Notes under the pieces: generated by a model
Told to the model about the DNA's origin: nothing
Database searches by the model: none
What the model saw: the letters and a program-made list of their open reading frames with translations, nothing else
Program-made: the position numbers and the translations under genes
Assembly (NCBI RefSeq): GCF_036010325.1
Contig: NZ_CP108549.1
Coordinates: 2,232,001-2,296,000, forward strand
Source of the DNA: Streptomyces sp. NBC_01210
GTDB lineage: Bacteria; Actinomycetota; Actinomycetes; Streptomycetales; Streptomycetaceae
Length of the DNA: 64,000 nt
Reading direction: 5' to 3'
In this document: piece by piece, positions 39,620 to 48,061 of the stretch
Numbering within the stretch: position 1 is the first letter of the stretch
How the letters are laid out: each line of letters opens with the position of its first letter

Positions 39620-39927
39620 AGTACCGATCCCGGTCCTGAGAACGTCCTCCAGCTGGGCAGCGCCACGGTCGGCAACTACGGCGAGGCCTGCGCCTCGACC
39701 CGAACCGCCCCGCCGATGAGTTCGACCTGCAGTGCGTGGGCTCCCTCACCCTGGCCGAGGGGCAGATCACCTTCCAGGGTCGGTTCACCATTACCTCTGC
39801 CGGCCCCGGCGACATCAGCTTCGCGATCACCGGCGGCACCGGGTCCTACCGCACAGCCCACGGCTCCATCCACGCCGTCAACGTCAGTGCCACGGATACG
39901 CAGCTCACCGTCCACCTCATCCGCTGA
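39620..39927 (+). pseudogene. Frameshifted allene-oxide-cyclase-like barrel protein
   Basis: The last 70 codons (EFDLQCVGSLTLAEGQITFQ, then GDISFAITGGTGSYRTAHGS, ending LTVHLIR) form a typical C-terminal half of the AOC-like beta-barrel proteins common in actinobacteria. The preceding segment NVLQLGSATVGNYGEACAST is in a different frame and joins it after a frameshift near 39705. The N-terminal half with its expected signal peptide is missing. This is a decayed gene. The rest of the 39532-40111 gap contains only the terminator. Confidence 0.6.
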
Positions 39928-39960
39928 CAGGACAGGAGAAGCGCTCGCGGACAACCTCAT

Positions 39961-40003
39961 GTGAACGGCCCCTGACCGAGTTTCCTGGTCAGGGGCCGTT
40001 CAC
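39961..40003. terminator. 17-bp perfect inverted repeat terminator
   Basis: GTGAACGGCCCCTGACC (39961-39977) pairs fully with GGTCAGGGGCCGTTCAC (39987-40003) around a 9-nt loop. It separates the pseudogene from the convergent dapD gene. Confidence 0.85.
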
Positions 40004-40111
40004 AGGGCGCCACAGGCGTGCCGGACGGCCCGACTCACGGGGAACAGCGGCAGCGGAGCGCCCTCCCGGACAACTGGCGACAGCTCAGCCGCAGGTCAGT
40101 GCGGTTGGGCG

Positions 40112-41101
40112 TCAGTTGTGGCTGTGCAGGACCTCGTTGAGCCCGCCCCACACAGCGTTGTTCGGGCGGGCCTCGACGGCGCCGGTGACCGAGTTGCGGC
40201 GGAAGAGGATGTTGCTCGCGCCGGACAGCTCGCGGGCCTTGACGATCTGCCCGTCGGGCAGGGTGACCCGGGTACCGGCGGTGACGTACAGACCGGCCTC
40301 GACGACGCACTCGTCGCCGAGCGCGATGCCGACGCCCGCCTCGGCGCCGATCAGGCAGCGCTCGCCGATGACGATGCGGACGTTGCCGCCACCGGAGAGC
40401 GTGCCCATGGTGGAGGCGCCGCCGCCGATGTCGGAGCCGTCGCCGACGACGACGCCCGCGGAGATCCGGCCCTCGACCATCGACGTGCCGAGCGTGCCGG
40501 CGTTGAAGTTGACGAAGCCCTCGTGCATCACGGTGGTGCCCTCGGCGAGGTGCGCGCCGAGGCGGACGCGGTCGGCGTCGGCGATGCGCACGCCCTTGGG
40601 CGCGACGTAGTCCGTCATCCGCGGGAACTTGTCGATGCTCGTCACGGCCAGGTGCAGACCCTCGGCGCGAGCATTCAGCCGGACCTCCTCAACGTCGTCG
40701 ACGGCGACCGGGCCGAGCGAGGTCCAGGCGACATTGGTGAGCAGGCCGAAGAGGCCGTCCAGGTTCTGGCCGTGCGGCTTGACCAGGCGGTGCGAGAGCA
40801 GGTGCAGACGCAGATACGCGTCGTGCGCGTCCAGCGGCTTGTCGTCGAGCGAGGCGATGACCGTACGGACGGCGACGACCTCGACGCCGCGGCGGGCGTC
40901 CGGGCCGAGCGCCTTGGCGGCGCCCTCGCCGAGCAGCTCGACGGCACGCTCGGCGGTCAGCCGCTCGGTCCCGGCGGGGCCGGGCTCGATGGACAGCTCG
41001 GGGGCGGGGAACCAGGTGTCGAGGACGGTGCCGTCGGCGGTGAGCGTGGCGAGCCCGGCGGCGACGGCGCCGGTGGTGCGAGGAGCAGTGGTGTCGGTCA
41101 T
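40112..41101 (-). CDS. dapD: Tetrahydrodipicolinate N-succinyltransferase
   Basis: 329 residues. The actinobacterial DapD type: an N-terminal alpha/beta domain ([20 protein letters not shown]), then a left-handed beta-helix of hexapeptide repeats ([67 protein letters not shown]). It succinylates tetrahydrodipicolinate from succinyl-CoA in the lysine and diaminopimelate pathway in the cytosol. No Shine-Dalgarno is visible, but a -10 box lies 7 nt before the ATG, suggesting a leaderless mRNA. Confidence 0.96.
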   Translation of the reverse strand: MTDTTAPRTTGAVAAGLATLTADGTVLDTWFPAPELSIEPGPAGTERLTAERAVELLGEGAAKALGPDARRGVEVVAVRTVIASLDDKPLDAHDAYLRLHLLSHRLVKPHGQNLDGLFGLLTNVAWTSLGPVAVDDVEEVRLNARAEGLHLAVTSIDKFPRMTDYVAPKGVRIADADRVRLGAHLAEGTTVMHEGFVNFNAGTLGTSMVEGRISAGVVVGDGSDIGGGASTMGTLSGGGNVRIVIGERCLIGAEAGVGIALGDECVVEAGLYVTAGTRVTLPDGQIVKARELSGASNILFRRNSVTGAVEARPNNAVWGGLNEVLHSHN

Positions 41102-41108
41102 GACAGAA

Positions 41109-41114
41109 AACTTA
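41109..41114 (-). promoter_or_regulatory. -10 box for leaderless dapD
   Basis: TAAGTT on the minus strand ends 7 nt before the dapD ATG, placing the likely transcription start at or next to the start codon. This explains the lack of a ribosome binding site. Confidence 0.55.
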
Positions 41115-41188
41115 ACCGGCCGGGGCGGGCGGGGGCGAACCGGTCTCAGGTGCCGGTCGCGCGTCCGCCCCGTCCCACCCCCGGCCGG

Positions 41189-42139
41189 TCAGGGGCGCAG
41201 GCTGTGATTGTCGAGGACGGCGGTCTTCACGAGGGCGCTGATACTCACCAGGGTGTCCTTGGTGGTGACCTTTCCGTCGAGCTTTCCACCGGCGAGATAG
41301 AGCTTGCGCTCACCGCGGTACTCGAATGTCTTCGGGTCGAGCAGCAGCTCCTCCCGCAGGTTCAGGTCACGGGTGAACGTGGAGCCGGGCTCGTACACGG
41401 CCACGGCGGGCCGGCCGATCGCGTCCTTGACGGGCCGGTGGTCGATCTTGACGCCGGGGATCACGCCCAGTGCCCGGTAGAGCGAGGCCCGTACCTTCGG
41501 TGGGATGAAGTCCACCTCGGAGAACACGAGCATGATCCGCCGGTAATTGGCGGTGTCCTTCGAGCCCTGGAGATTGTCCTCGATCGTGATCACGCCCCGA
41601 AGGGCCTGGAACAGCTTCTGCGGGTCGTCGGGCAGCTTCGCCACCTTTTCCCGCAGGCTCTTCGGCGACCCCCAGTTCGCGTGCCCATTGCGATCGATCT
41701 GCTGGGGATTGAGCAGCGTCCGGAACAGCTTGCCGCTGCCGTACTGAGTCCAGCTCTCGTTCTCGATCGTTCCCCAGGGAGCACGCTTGCCCCGTGCGTA
41801 CTCGGTGGTCGGATTGAGGTCGTTGACGAAGTTGAGCGGCGCCTGCTTCTCCACGACCTTCCGGTAGATCCACTGACCGTCCCGCGGCTCGGCGACCGAT
41901 CCGTATTCGCTCTGCGGCCGCGGCTGCTGCGTCCCCGTTCCCGCCCCGAGCTGGGCCGCCAGGACCGCCGCGGCCGTCACCGCGGCCGCCGCGCCCACCG
42001 CAGCGAGCTTCCAGTTGCCCCGGAAGCGACGGGTCCGGCCCGCCTCCTCGAGCAGCTTCTGCCGACCGGGGGCCAGTCGGTCGCGGTCCGGCGTCGGCGC
42101 GTCCGCGCGGAATCCCTGGAGCGTCTGCATCTCATCCAT
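41189..42139 (-). CDS. CU044_5270-type protein, ECF sigma partner
   Basis: 316 residues, start 42139 (or the Met three codons later). One membrane segment at about residues 45-66 (LAAVGAAAAVTAAAVLAAQL) with a cytoplasmic N-terminus and an extracytoplasmic domain including GQWIYRKVVEKQAPL, ENESWTQYGSGKLFR and GRPAVAVYEPGSTFTRDLNL. It matches the actinobacterial CU044_5270 family commonly encoded directly after an ECF sigma gene, and overlaps that gene by 8 bp here. It may act as an anti-sigma or signal-receiving protein; this is inference from context. Confidence 0.85.
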   Translation of the reverse strand: MDEMQTLQGFRADAPTPDRDRLAPGRQKLLEEAGRTRRFRGNWKLAAVGAAAAVTAAAVLAAQLGAGTGTQQPRPQSEYGSVAEPRDGQWIYRKVVEKQAPLNFVNDLNPTTEYARGKRAPWGTIENESWTQYGSGKLFRTLLNPQQIDRNGHANWGSPKSLREKVAKLPDDPQKLFQALRGVITIEDNLQGSKDTANYRRIMLVFSEVDFIPPKVRASLYRALGVIPGVKIDHRPVKDAIGRPAVAVYEPGSTFTRDLNLREELLLDPKTFEYRGERKLYLAGGKLDGKVTTKDTLVSISALVKTAVLDNHSLRP

Positions 42140-42737
42140 GGCTGGCCGCCTTCGGGACGATGTCGTGTACGTGGGTGGGGTCCGCGTCTCCCAGCGCCCC
42201 GCGCACCTTGCGGCGGGCGCGGTTCAGCCGGGAGCGGACGGTGCCCACCGGGATGGAGAGCGCGTCGGCGACCTCCTGATATCCGAGATCCGCCCAGGCG
42301 ACCAGCAGCAGGACATGGCGGTCACCGGCCGACAGGGACGCGAGGGCGTCGGCCAGAGAGGCGTGCGAAGCCTGGGCGGTGACCCGGCTGTCGGCGCGGT
42401 CGACCCAGGACTCGGCAACCGGGTCGTTCCCGGTGCGGGCCAGCGCCCGCAACGCCCTGACCTCCGCGCGGCGCTGTTTGCCGATGAGGTTGGCGGCTAT
42501 CCCGTACAGCCAGGGCCTGGCGTTCTCCCGGCCCAGGTCGTAGCGCGACCGGGTCCTGAAGGCGCTGAGGAAGGTGTCGGCGGTGATGTCGTCGGCCGCC
42601 CCGTCACCGAGGCGGCGGGCGGCATAGCGGTGGATGTCCGGCGCGTACCGGTGGTAGAGCTCGGCGAAGAGATCGGGCCGCTCCAACGACCCGGCGATGA
42701 CGGCGGCGTCGCCGCCGGGATTGAGTGGGCCGCTCAC
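42132..42737 (-). CDS. ECF-type RNA polymerase sigma factor
   Basis: 201 residues from a GTG at 42737 with GGAGA upstream. Region 2 is PDLFAELYHRYAPDIHRYAARRLGDGAADDITADTFLSAFRTRSR, and region 4 is LASLSAGDRHVLLLVAWADLGYQEVADALSIPVGTVRSRLNRAR. There is no C-terminal extension. It directs transcription of a stress regulon and is encoded with the membrane-anchored CU044_5270 protein. The 200-bp upstream gap (42738-42940) shows a GC-rich leader, but no promoter could be assigned with confidence. Confidence 0.94.
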   Translation of the reverse strand: MSGPLNPGGDAAVIAGSLERPDLFAELYHRYAPDIHRYAARRLGDGAADDITADTFLSAFRTRSRYDLGRENARPWLYGIAANLIGKQRRAEVRALRALARTGNDPVAESWVDRADSRVTAQASHASLADALASLSAGDRHVLLLVAWADLGYQEVADALSIPVGTVRSRLNRARRKVRGALGDADPTHVHDIVPKAASHG

Positions 42738-42940
42738 GGGCTCTCCGTCTCTGCCGTTCGGGCCTGCGGGGTTGTGGTCACACCCCCTGTTACCCGGAGC
42801 GCGGAAAGGGGTTCACGGAGCTCCGGCCGCTCCCGCGACAGCCGCGCAGACGGCACCGGGAACGGGACCGGCGGCCCCGACCTCAGGCACCCCGCTCTCG
42901 CCCGTCGGACACGCCCGCGCGCCGCCGGCAGCCATTCCGC

Positions 42941-43477
42941 TCAGCCGATGATCCGCGCCAGCATCTCGCGCGCGAACTCCGCCTCGTACGGCACGTCGGT
43001 CAGCAGCACCTGCAGGCAGATGCCGTCCATCAACGCCACCAGCGCCCGCGCGGTGACCGGATCGGTCCGCCGGGCCAGGATCTCGGCAAGTCCCTCGCAC
43101 CACTGGGCCGCGACCGGCCGTAGCGCGGGCCGCCGCAGGGCAGCCAGATAGAGCTCGTACTCCAGCTCAACCCCGGTGCGCTCACCCGCCAGCCAATCCC
43201 CCATCAGCCGCGCGAGCTCCTCCGCGATATCGGCGTCCGGGTCGGCGAGCGCGCCACTGTCCCGTACCGCCGCCGCGAACCCCTCGTTGGTCTGGCGCAA
43301 CGCGGCAACCAACAGCTCGTCGAGGGAGGCGAAATGGTACGTCGTAGAGCCGAGTGGCACATCCGCCTCGGCCGCCACGGTGCGATGGCTGAGCCCGGCG
43401 ATCCCGTTGCGCCCGACCACCCGGATCGCGGCGCCGATGATCCGCTCGCGCCGTTCGGGGTCGTACCGGCGCGCCAT
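42941..43477 (-). CDS. TetR-family regulator of an SMR efflux gene
   Basis: 178 residues from the ATG at 43477, which overlaps the stop of the upstream SMR gene (TGATG). The N-terminal helix-turn-helix is ERRERIIGAAIRVVGRNGIAGLSHRTVAAEADVPLGSTTYHFASLDELLVAAL. The ligand domain includes ELYLAALRRPALRPVAAQWC. It is co-transcribed with the transporter and probably represses this operon via the palindrome at 43807. Confidence 0.92.
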   Translation of the reverse strand: MARRYDPERRERIIGAAIRVVGRNGIAGLSHRTVAAEADVPLGSTTYHFASLDELLVAALRQTNEGFAAAVRDSGALADPDADIAEELARLMGDWLAGERTGVELEYELYLAALRRPALRPVAAQWCEGLAEILARRTDPVTARALVALMDGICLQVLLTDVPYEAEFAREMLARIIG

Positions 43478-43797
43478 CAGTGGGCTCCGCCCATGCTGAG
43501 CACCACGACGCCGGCGATCACCAGCGCGATGCCCGCGATCTTGACCAGGCTGGTCGACTCGCCCAGGAACACCATGCCGATGACGGCGATCGCGGCCGTG
43601 CCGACGCCCGCCCAGATCGCGTACGCGGTGCCCACCGACAGCGTCTTCAACGTGCGCGCGAGCAGCGAGAAGGCGAGCAGATAGCCCACGACGGTGAGCA
43701 GCGAGGGCCACAGCCTGGTGAAGCCCTCGCTGTACTTCATGGCCGTCGTCCCGGCCACCTCCGCCGCGATCGCCGCGGCCAGCAGTCCGTATCCCAT
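43477..43797 (-). CDS. SMR-family multidrug efflux transporter
   Basis: 106 residues with four membrane helices, the normal SMR size. The essential glutamate of helix 1 is in LLAAAIAAEVAGTTAMKYSEGFTRLWPS, and AYAIWAGVGTAAIAVIGM is the conserved helix 3 region. It would export cationic drugs or guanidinium as a dimer in exchange for protons. The start codon lies just past a palindromic operator, and the TetR gene is translationally coupled downstream. Confidence 0.94.
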   Translation of the reverse strand: MGYGLLAAAIAAEVAGTTAMKYSEGFTRLWPSLLTVVGYLLAFSLLARTLKTLSVGTAYAIWAGVGTAAIAVIGMVFLGESTSLVKIAGIALVIAGVVVLSMGGAH

Positions 43798-43806
43798 GCG
43801 TACGAG

Positions 43807-43826
43807 TGTACACATCGTTGCGTACA
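43807..43826. promoter_or_regulatory. Operator between SMR/TetR and MarR genes
   Basis: TGTACACATCGTTGCGTACA is a 20-bp palindrome with 16 symmetric positions (TGTACnCAnCGnTGnGTACA). A further GTACAC at 43830-43836 follows. It sits 10 bp upstream of the SMR start, so it is probably the TetR site. Confidence 0.65.
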
Positions 43827-43908
43827 GCGGTACACAACGGCGGATCGTGCAATATATGTACGGGCGCAAGCAACAGGCGGCCAGGTATCCCAGGAAAGGT
43901 GGCGGCCG

Positions 43909-44412
43909 ATGTCCGACCAGGAACGCGGACCGCTGCTCGGGCAGCTCGCACGCATCTACCGCGACTACCTCACCGCCGTCGTCCTGCACGGCCAGGCGGC
44001 GGCCGAGACCCTCGGGCAGAACCCCACCGATGTGTACGCGCTCAACGCCCTGGAACTCGCGGGGCCCCTGACCACCGGCGGGCTCGCCGAACGCATCGGT
44101 CTCTCGCAGAGCGCCACGACCCGGCTCGTCGACCGCCTCGAGCGGGCCGGCTGGGTGCGCCGCGGCCCCGATCCGGGCGACCGCCGACGGGTCGTGGTCG
44201 AGGCCGTGCCGCTCACCCCCGAGCAGGACGAGGCGGCGTTCGGCGCGGCCCGCCGCCGGATGGCCGAGGTCTTCGACGGCTTCAGCGCCGACGAACTGCG
44301 CGTCCTCTTCCGCTACTTCGAGCAGGCCGCGCCCGCGCTGCGCGAGGCGACGGCCGAGACCAGGAGCGGGGCGCGGGCCGCGACGAAGGGCAGGGCGAAG
44401 GGGGCGCGGTGA
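43909..44412 (+). CDS. MarR-family transcriptional regulator
   Basis: 167 residues from the ATG at 43909 with GGAAAGG upstream. Winged helix: LTTGGLAERIGLSQSATTRLVDRLERAGWVRRGPDPGDRRRVVVE, with the DPGDRRRV wing. The last 15 residues are Ala/Lys/Arg-rich. It is divergent from the SMR/TetR operon and may share or compete for the intergenic operator region. Confidence 0.92.
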   Translation: MSDQERGPLLGQLARIYRDYLTAVVLHGQAAAETLGQNPTDVYALNALELAGPLTTGGLAERIGLSQSATTRLVDRLERAGWVRRGPDPGDRRRVVVEAVPLTPEQDEAAFGAARRRMAEVFDGFSADELRVLFRYFEQAAPALREATAETRSGARAATKGRAKGAR

Positions 44413-44479
44413 CCCGTCCCGGCCCGTCCCGCTACGGTGTCCCGTCCGACCAGGCACAAGACGCGCAGGAGACACACCA

Positions 44480-45541
44480 GTGGCATACGGAAACACGCCG
44501 CACGCAGGCCCTCCAGGCTGGGGCGGCTGGATGCCTCCGCCGCCACCCAAGCCCGGAGTGATTCCGCTGGCTCCGCTCGGCCTCGGCGATGTCCTGGGCG
44601 GTGCCTTCGCGACGATCGGCCGCTACTGGAAGCAGCTGTTCGGCATAGCCGCGGCCGCCTACGGAGCGGCGGCCGCCGTGGTCGCGTTGGCGACGGTTGC
44701 CGCCTATGCGGTCGTGGGGAGCCACCTCCACCGCGTCTTCGCCGACGAAGGGACCCCCGCCTGGGCGGACGTCCGGCCCCTGCTCATCGCCTTCGGCTGC
44801 GTCTGGCTCATCGGCGTGCTGGCGATGCTGTTCGCCACGACGATGGTCTACGCCGCCTGTTCGGCGATCGTGCAGGAAGCGGTACTGGGCCGGCCGACCA
44901 CCTTCGGCGCCATCTGGCGCCGGGCCCGCGCCCGCGTCCCCGCGGTGATCGGCACGGTCTTCCTCACCGGCCTGATCCTGCTGGTCCCGTTCGCGCTGTT
45001 CCTGCTGGCCTTCGTCACCATGATGATCGCGCTCCTCGCCGTGGGTACCGGGCCGCTCATCGTGCCGCCCTTGGCCTTCCTGGGCGCCTTGGTGACCACA
45101 CCGCTCGCCGCCTGGCTCTGGGGGAAGTTCAGCCTGGCACCGGCTGCGGCCGTCTTCGAGGGCCAGGGTTCGCTCGCGGCGATGCGCCGCTCCTCGCAGC
45201 TCGTACGCGGCGGCTGGTGGCGGATCTTCGGCAGCATGCTGCTCGCGTTCCTCATCGCCGCGGTGGCGAGTTACCTCATCCAGCTGCCGGTGAACCTGCT
45301 GGGAATGTTCCCCGGCGCGATCGGCACCTCGGACCTGGGCTCCGACCCCACGGCCTTGCAAGTCGTGGTCTCCATGGGCGGCCTGCTGATCGTGCTGATG
45401 GTGAGCCAGCTGATCGGCCAGATCTTCGTCGCCGCCTTCCCGCAGCTGGTGGCCGGCCTGCTCTACGTCGACCAGCGCATCCGCAAGGAGAACCTGGCCC
45501 CGACCCTCGCCGAGGCCGCCGCCGTACCGCCCGCGTACTAG
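44480..45541 (+). CDS. Polytopic membrane protein (GDPD membrane-domain-like)
   Basis: 353 residues. A proline-rich cytoplasmic N-terminus (WMPPPPPKPGVIPLAPLGLGDVLGGAF) precedes six or so membrane helices at about residues 50-78, 100-128, 150-190, 195-215, 250-275 and 290-318. The layout and the segment FEGQGSLAAMRRSSQLVRGGWWRIFG resemble the membrane domain found in glycerophosphodiester phosphodiesterase-linked and DUF975-like proteins. No catalytic domain is present. It follows the MarR gene by 67 bp. Function unknown. Confidence 0.8.
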   Translation: MAYGNTPHAGPPGWGGWMPPPPPKPGVIPLAPLGLGDVLGGAFATIGRYWKQLFGIAAAAYGAAAAVVALATVAAYAVVGSHLHRVFADEGTPAWADVRPLLIAFGCVWLIGVLAMLFATTMVYAACSAIVQEAVLGRPTTFGAIWRRARARVPAVIGTVFLTGLILLVPFALFLLAFVTMMIALLAVGTGPLIVPPLAFLGALVTTPLAAWLWGKFSLAPAAAVFEGQGSLAAMRRSSQLVRGGWWRIFGSMLLAFLIAAVASYLIQLPVNLLGMFPGAIGTSDLGSDPTALQVVVSMGGLLIVLMVSQLIGQIFVAAFPQLVAGLLYVDQRIRKENLAPTLAEAAAVPPAY

Positions 45542-45572
45542 TCGATCCGCTCGAACCGTCGATCCGGTCCAT

Positions 45573-45938
45573 CTAGTCGATCAGCGTCCTCTTCGGCCGC
45601 AGCACACAGAACTCATTGCCCTCGGGGTCGGCGAGCACCACCCAGGTCGCCTCCGGCCCCTGCCCGACATCGGCCCGCCGCGCCCCGAGCCCGATGATCC
45701 TCTCGACCTCGGCGGCCTGGTCGTCGGGCGTGAGATCGATGTGCAGTCTGTTCTTGACGGTCTTCCGCTCGCCCACAGGCACAAAGGTGATCCCCGGCAG
45801 GGCGGACTCGTCGGCCCCGATGACGATCTCGTCCTCGGCCTCGAAGACCACCTTCCAGTCCAGGACCTGGCTCCAGAAGCGGGCGAGCGCCGGCAGATCG
45901 TGGGAGTCGATGACGACGGTGTACAGAGAAACGGCCAT
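45573..45938 (-). CDS. VOC-family (glyoxalase-like) protein
   Basis: 121 residues, two beta-alpha-beta-beta-beta units: LYTVVIDSHDLPALARFWSQVLDW, then VKNRLHIDLTPDDQAAEVERI and TWVVLADPEGNEFCVL. Typical for single-domain VOC proteins such as glyoxalase, dioxygenase or fosfomycin/bleomycin resistance types. The conserved metal residues (His-41-type and Glu in NEFCVL) appear. Substrate unknown. Its start codon lies inside the terminator hairpin of the suf operon. Confidence 0.88.
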   Translation of the reverse strand: MAVSLYTVVIDSHDLPALARFWSQVLDWKVVFEAEDEIVIGADESALPGITFVPVGERKTVKNRLHIDLTPDDQAAEVERIIGLGARRADVGQGPEATWVVLADPEGNEFCVLRPKRTLID

Positions 45939-45970
45939 GCCCGCCAGTCTGCCTGGCGGGCATGGCCGTT
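45930..45970. terminator. Terminator of the suf operon overlapping the VOC start
   Basis: A perfect 17-bp inverted repeat (45930-45946 and 45954-45970, 7-nt loop), followed on the minus strand by TTTCTCTG. It ends the suf operon 24 bp after its last gene. It also contains the VOC start codon at 45938, so read-through transcripts would fold that start into a stem. Confidence 0.8.
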
Positions 45971-45993
45971 TGCCGGATCTCGAGGTGTCCGGC

Positions 45994-46332
45994 TCAGACG
46001 TTGAAGCCGAGAGCGCGCAGCTGCTCGCGGCCGTCGTCCGTGATCTTGTCCGGGCCCCACGGCGGCATCCAGACCCAGTTGATCTTCAGCTCATTGACGA
46101 TGCCGTCCGTCGCCGCCTTCGCCTGGTCCTCGATGACATCGGTCAGCGGGCAGGCCGCGGACGTCAGCGTCATGTCCAGGGTGGCGATATTGGCGTCGTC
46201 GATGTGGATGCCGTAGATCAGGCCGAGATTGACGACGTCGATACCCAGCTCGGGGTCGACGACGTCGTACAGCGCCTCGCGGACTTCTTCCTCGGAGGCC
46301 GGCTTCAGCGCGGCTCCTGCGTTCTCGGTCAT
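45994..46332 (-). CDS. sufT: SufT-like metal-sulfur cluster assembly factor (DUF59/MIP18)
   Basis: 112 residues from the ATG at 46332, overlapping the sufU stop by 4 bp. The MIP18/DUF59 fold is seen in VREALYDVVDPELGIDVVNLGLIYGI, then LDMTLTSAACPLTDVIEDQA with the conserved Cys, and VWMPPWGPDKITDDGREQLRALG. SufT-type proteins help deliver or mature Fe-S clusters. It is the final gene of the suf operon. Confidence 0.92.
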   Translation of the reverse strand: MTENAGAALKPASEEEVREALYDVVDPELGIDVVNLGLIYGIHIDDANIATLDMTLTSAACPLTDVIEDQAKAATDGIVNELKINWVWMPPWGPDKITDDGREQLRALGFNV

Positions 46333-46793
46333 GCCGTCTTCCTCTCCGCGCCGTCTCCCAGTGCCTGGGCGGTCGCGTCCTTCCACGCCATCCAGCTCAG
46401 CAGAGCACACTTCACACGGGCCGGGTACTTGGAGACGCCGGCGAACGCGACCGCGTCCTCCAGCACCTCCTCCATCGCGTCGTCCGGCTCGATCTGCCCC
46501 TTGGACTGCATCAGCTCCAGGAAGGTCGCCTGGATCTTCTGCGCCTCGGCAAGCTCCTTGCCGACCAGCAGCTCGTTCAGCACGGAGGCGCTGGCCTGGC
46601 TGATGGAGCAGCCCTGGCCCTCGTAGCTGACATCCGCGATGAGCGAGCCCTCGTACCGCACACGGAGTGTGATCTCGTCGCCGCACGTCGGATTGACGTG
46701 GTGCACCTCGGCGTCGCCATCCCGCAGACCGCGCCCGTGGGGGTGCTTGTAGTGGTCCAGGATGACTTCCTGGTACATCGAATCCAGCTTCAC
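46329..46793 (-). CDS. sufU: Fe-S assembly sulfurtransferase SufU
   Basis: 154 residues. IscU-fold: YQEVILDHYKHPHGRGLRDG, HVNPTCGDEITLRV (first Cys), YEGQGCSISQASASVLNELL (second Cys, with the Gram-positive-type GQGCSIS) and YPARVKCALLSWMAW (third Cys), with the extra insertion typical of SufU. With its zinc it accepts persulfide sulfur from SufS. Between sufS (12-bp gap) and sufT-like (ATGA overlap). Confidence 0.95.
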   Translation of the reverse strand: MKLDSMYQEVILDHYKHPHGRGLRDGDAEVHHVNPTCGDEITLRVRYEGSLIADVSYEGQGCSISQASASVLNELLVGKELAEAQKIQATFLELMQSKGQIEPDDAMEEVLEDAVAFAGVSKYPARVKCALLSWMAWKDATAQALGDGAERKTA

Positions 46794-46804
46794 GCGTCAG
46801 TCCC

Positions 46805-48061
46805 TCATCCGAAGAAGTTACGGACGTGCTCCAGGCCGTCGACCAGAGCGTCGACCTCCGACGGCGTGGAGTACAGATAGAACGACGCTCGCGTGGTCGC
46901 AGGAATTCCGTACCGCAGGCAGACCGGCCGCGCGCAGTGGTGGCCGACCCGGACCGCGATGCCCTGCTCGTCGAGGACCTGGCCCACGTCGTGCGGGTGG
47001 ATGTCGCCGAGCACGAAGGAGATCGCCGCGCCGCGCTCCTCGGCCGTGGTGGGGCCGATGATGCGCAGGTCCGGGACCTCGAGCAGCCGCTTCACCGCGT
47101 ACTCGGTGAGGACGTGCTCATGCTGGGCGATGTTCTCCATGCCGATCGAGGTGAGGTAGTCCACCGCCGCGCCGAGGCCGACGGCCTGGGCGATCGGGGG
47201 CGTACCGGCCTCGAACTTGTGCGGCGCCGGAGCGTACGTCGACGAGTGCATCGACACGGTCTCGATCATCTCGCCGCCGCCGAGGAACGGCGGCAGGTCC
47301 TCGAGCAGCTCCTGGCGGCCCCACAACACGCCGATGCCGGTCGGGCCGCACATCTTGTGGCCGGTGAAGGCCACGAAGTCGGCACCGAGCGCCTGTACGT
47401 CCAGCGGCATGTGCGGCGCGGCCTGCGAGGCGTCGATGAGGACCAGCGCGCCCACGTCCTGCGCTCGGCGCACGAGCGCATCGACCGGGTTGACCGTGCC
47501 CATGATGTTGGAGACCAGCGTGAAGGAGACGATCTTCGTCTTCTCGGTGATGATCTCGTCGATGTTGGACAGATCGAGGCGGCCGTCGTCGGTGAGGCCG
47601 AACCACTTCAGCTTCGCACCGGTGCGCTGCGCGAGCAGCTGCCACGGAACGATGTTGGAGTGGTGCTCCATCTCCGTGATGACGATCTCGGTCTCGTGGT
47701 CCACGCGGTAGGGCTCATCGGCCCAGCCGAGCATGTTCGCCACGAGGTTGAGCGACTCGGAGGCGTTCTTGGTGAAGATGACCTCGTCGCGGCTGGGCGC
47801 GTTGATGAAGGCGGCGACCTTGTCGCGGGCGCCCTCGTACAGCGCCGTGGCCTCCTCGGCGAGCACATGAATACCGCGGTGGACGTTGGCATTGTGCTGT
47901 TCGTAGTACTCGCTCAGCACATCGAGCACCTGACGCGGCGTCTGTGACGTCGCCGCGTTGTCCAGATACACGAGCTTCTTCCCGTCGTGGATCACGCGGT
48001 CCAGGATCGGGAAGTCCTTGCGGATCGCCTCGGTGTCGAGGAGGCCCGGCAGCTGTGTCAC
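46805..48061 (-). CDS. sufS: Cysteine desulfurase SufS
   Basis: 418 residues, type II desulfurase. Hallmarks: VYLDNAATSQTPRQVLD, NANVHRGIHVLAEEATALYE, LIDASQAAPHMPLDVQALGADFVAFTGHKMCGPTGIGVLWG with the PLP lysine in GHKM, and HHCARPVCLRYGIPATTRASF with the catalytic cysteine. It removes sulfur from cysteine and passes it to SufU. Overlaps the sufC end by 4 bp (ATGA). Confidence 0.97.
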   Translation of the reverse strand: MTQLPGLLDTEAIRKDFPILDRVIHDGKKLVYLDNAATSQTPRQVLDVLSEYYEQHNANVHRGIHVLAEEATALYEGARDKVAAFINAPSRDEVIFTKNASESLNLVANMLGWADEPYRVDHETEIVITEMEHHSNIVPWQLLAQRTGAKLKWFGLTDDGRLDLSNIDEIITEKTKIVSFTLVSNIMGTVNPVDALVRRAQDVGALVLIDASQAAPHMPLDVQALGADFVAFTGHKMCGPTGIGVLWGRQELLEDLPPFLGGGEMIETVSMHSSTYAPAPHKFEAGTPPIAQAVGLGAAVDYLTSIGMENIAQHEHVLTEYAVKRLLEVPDLRIIGPTTAEERGAAISFVLGDIHPHDVGQVLDEQGIAVRVGHHCARPVCLRYGIPATTRASFYLYSTPSEVDALVDGLEHVRNFFG

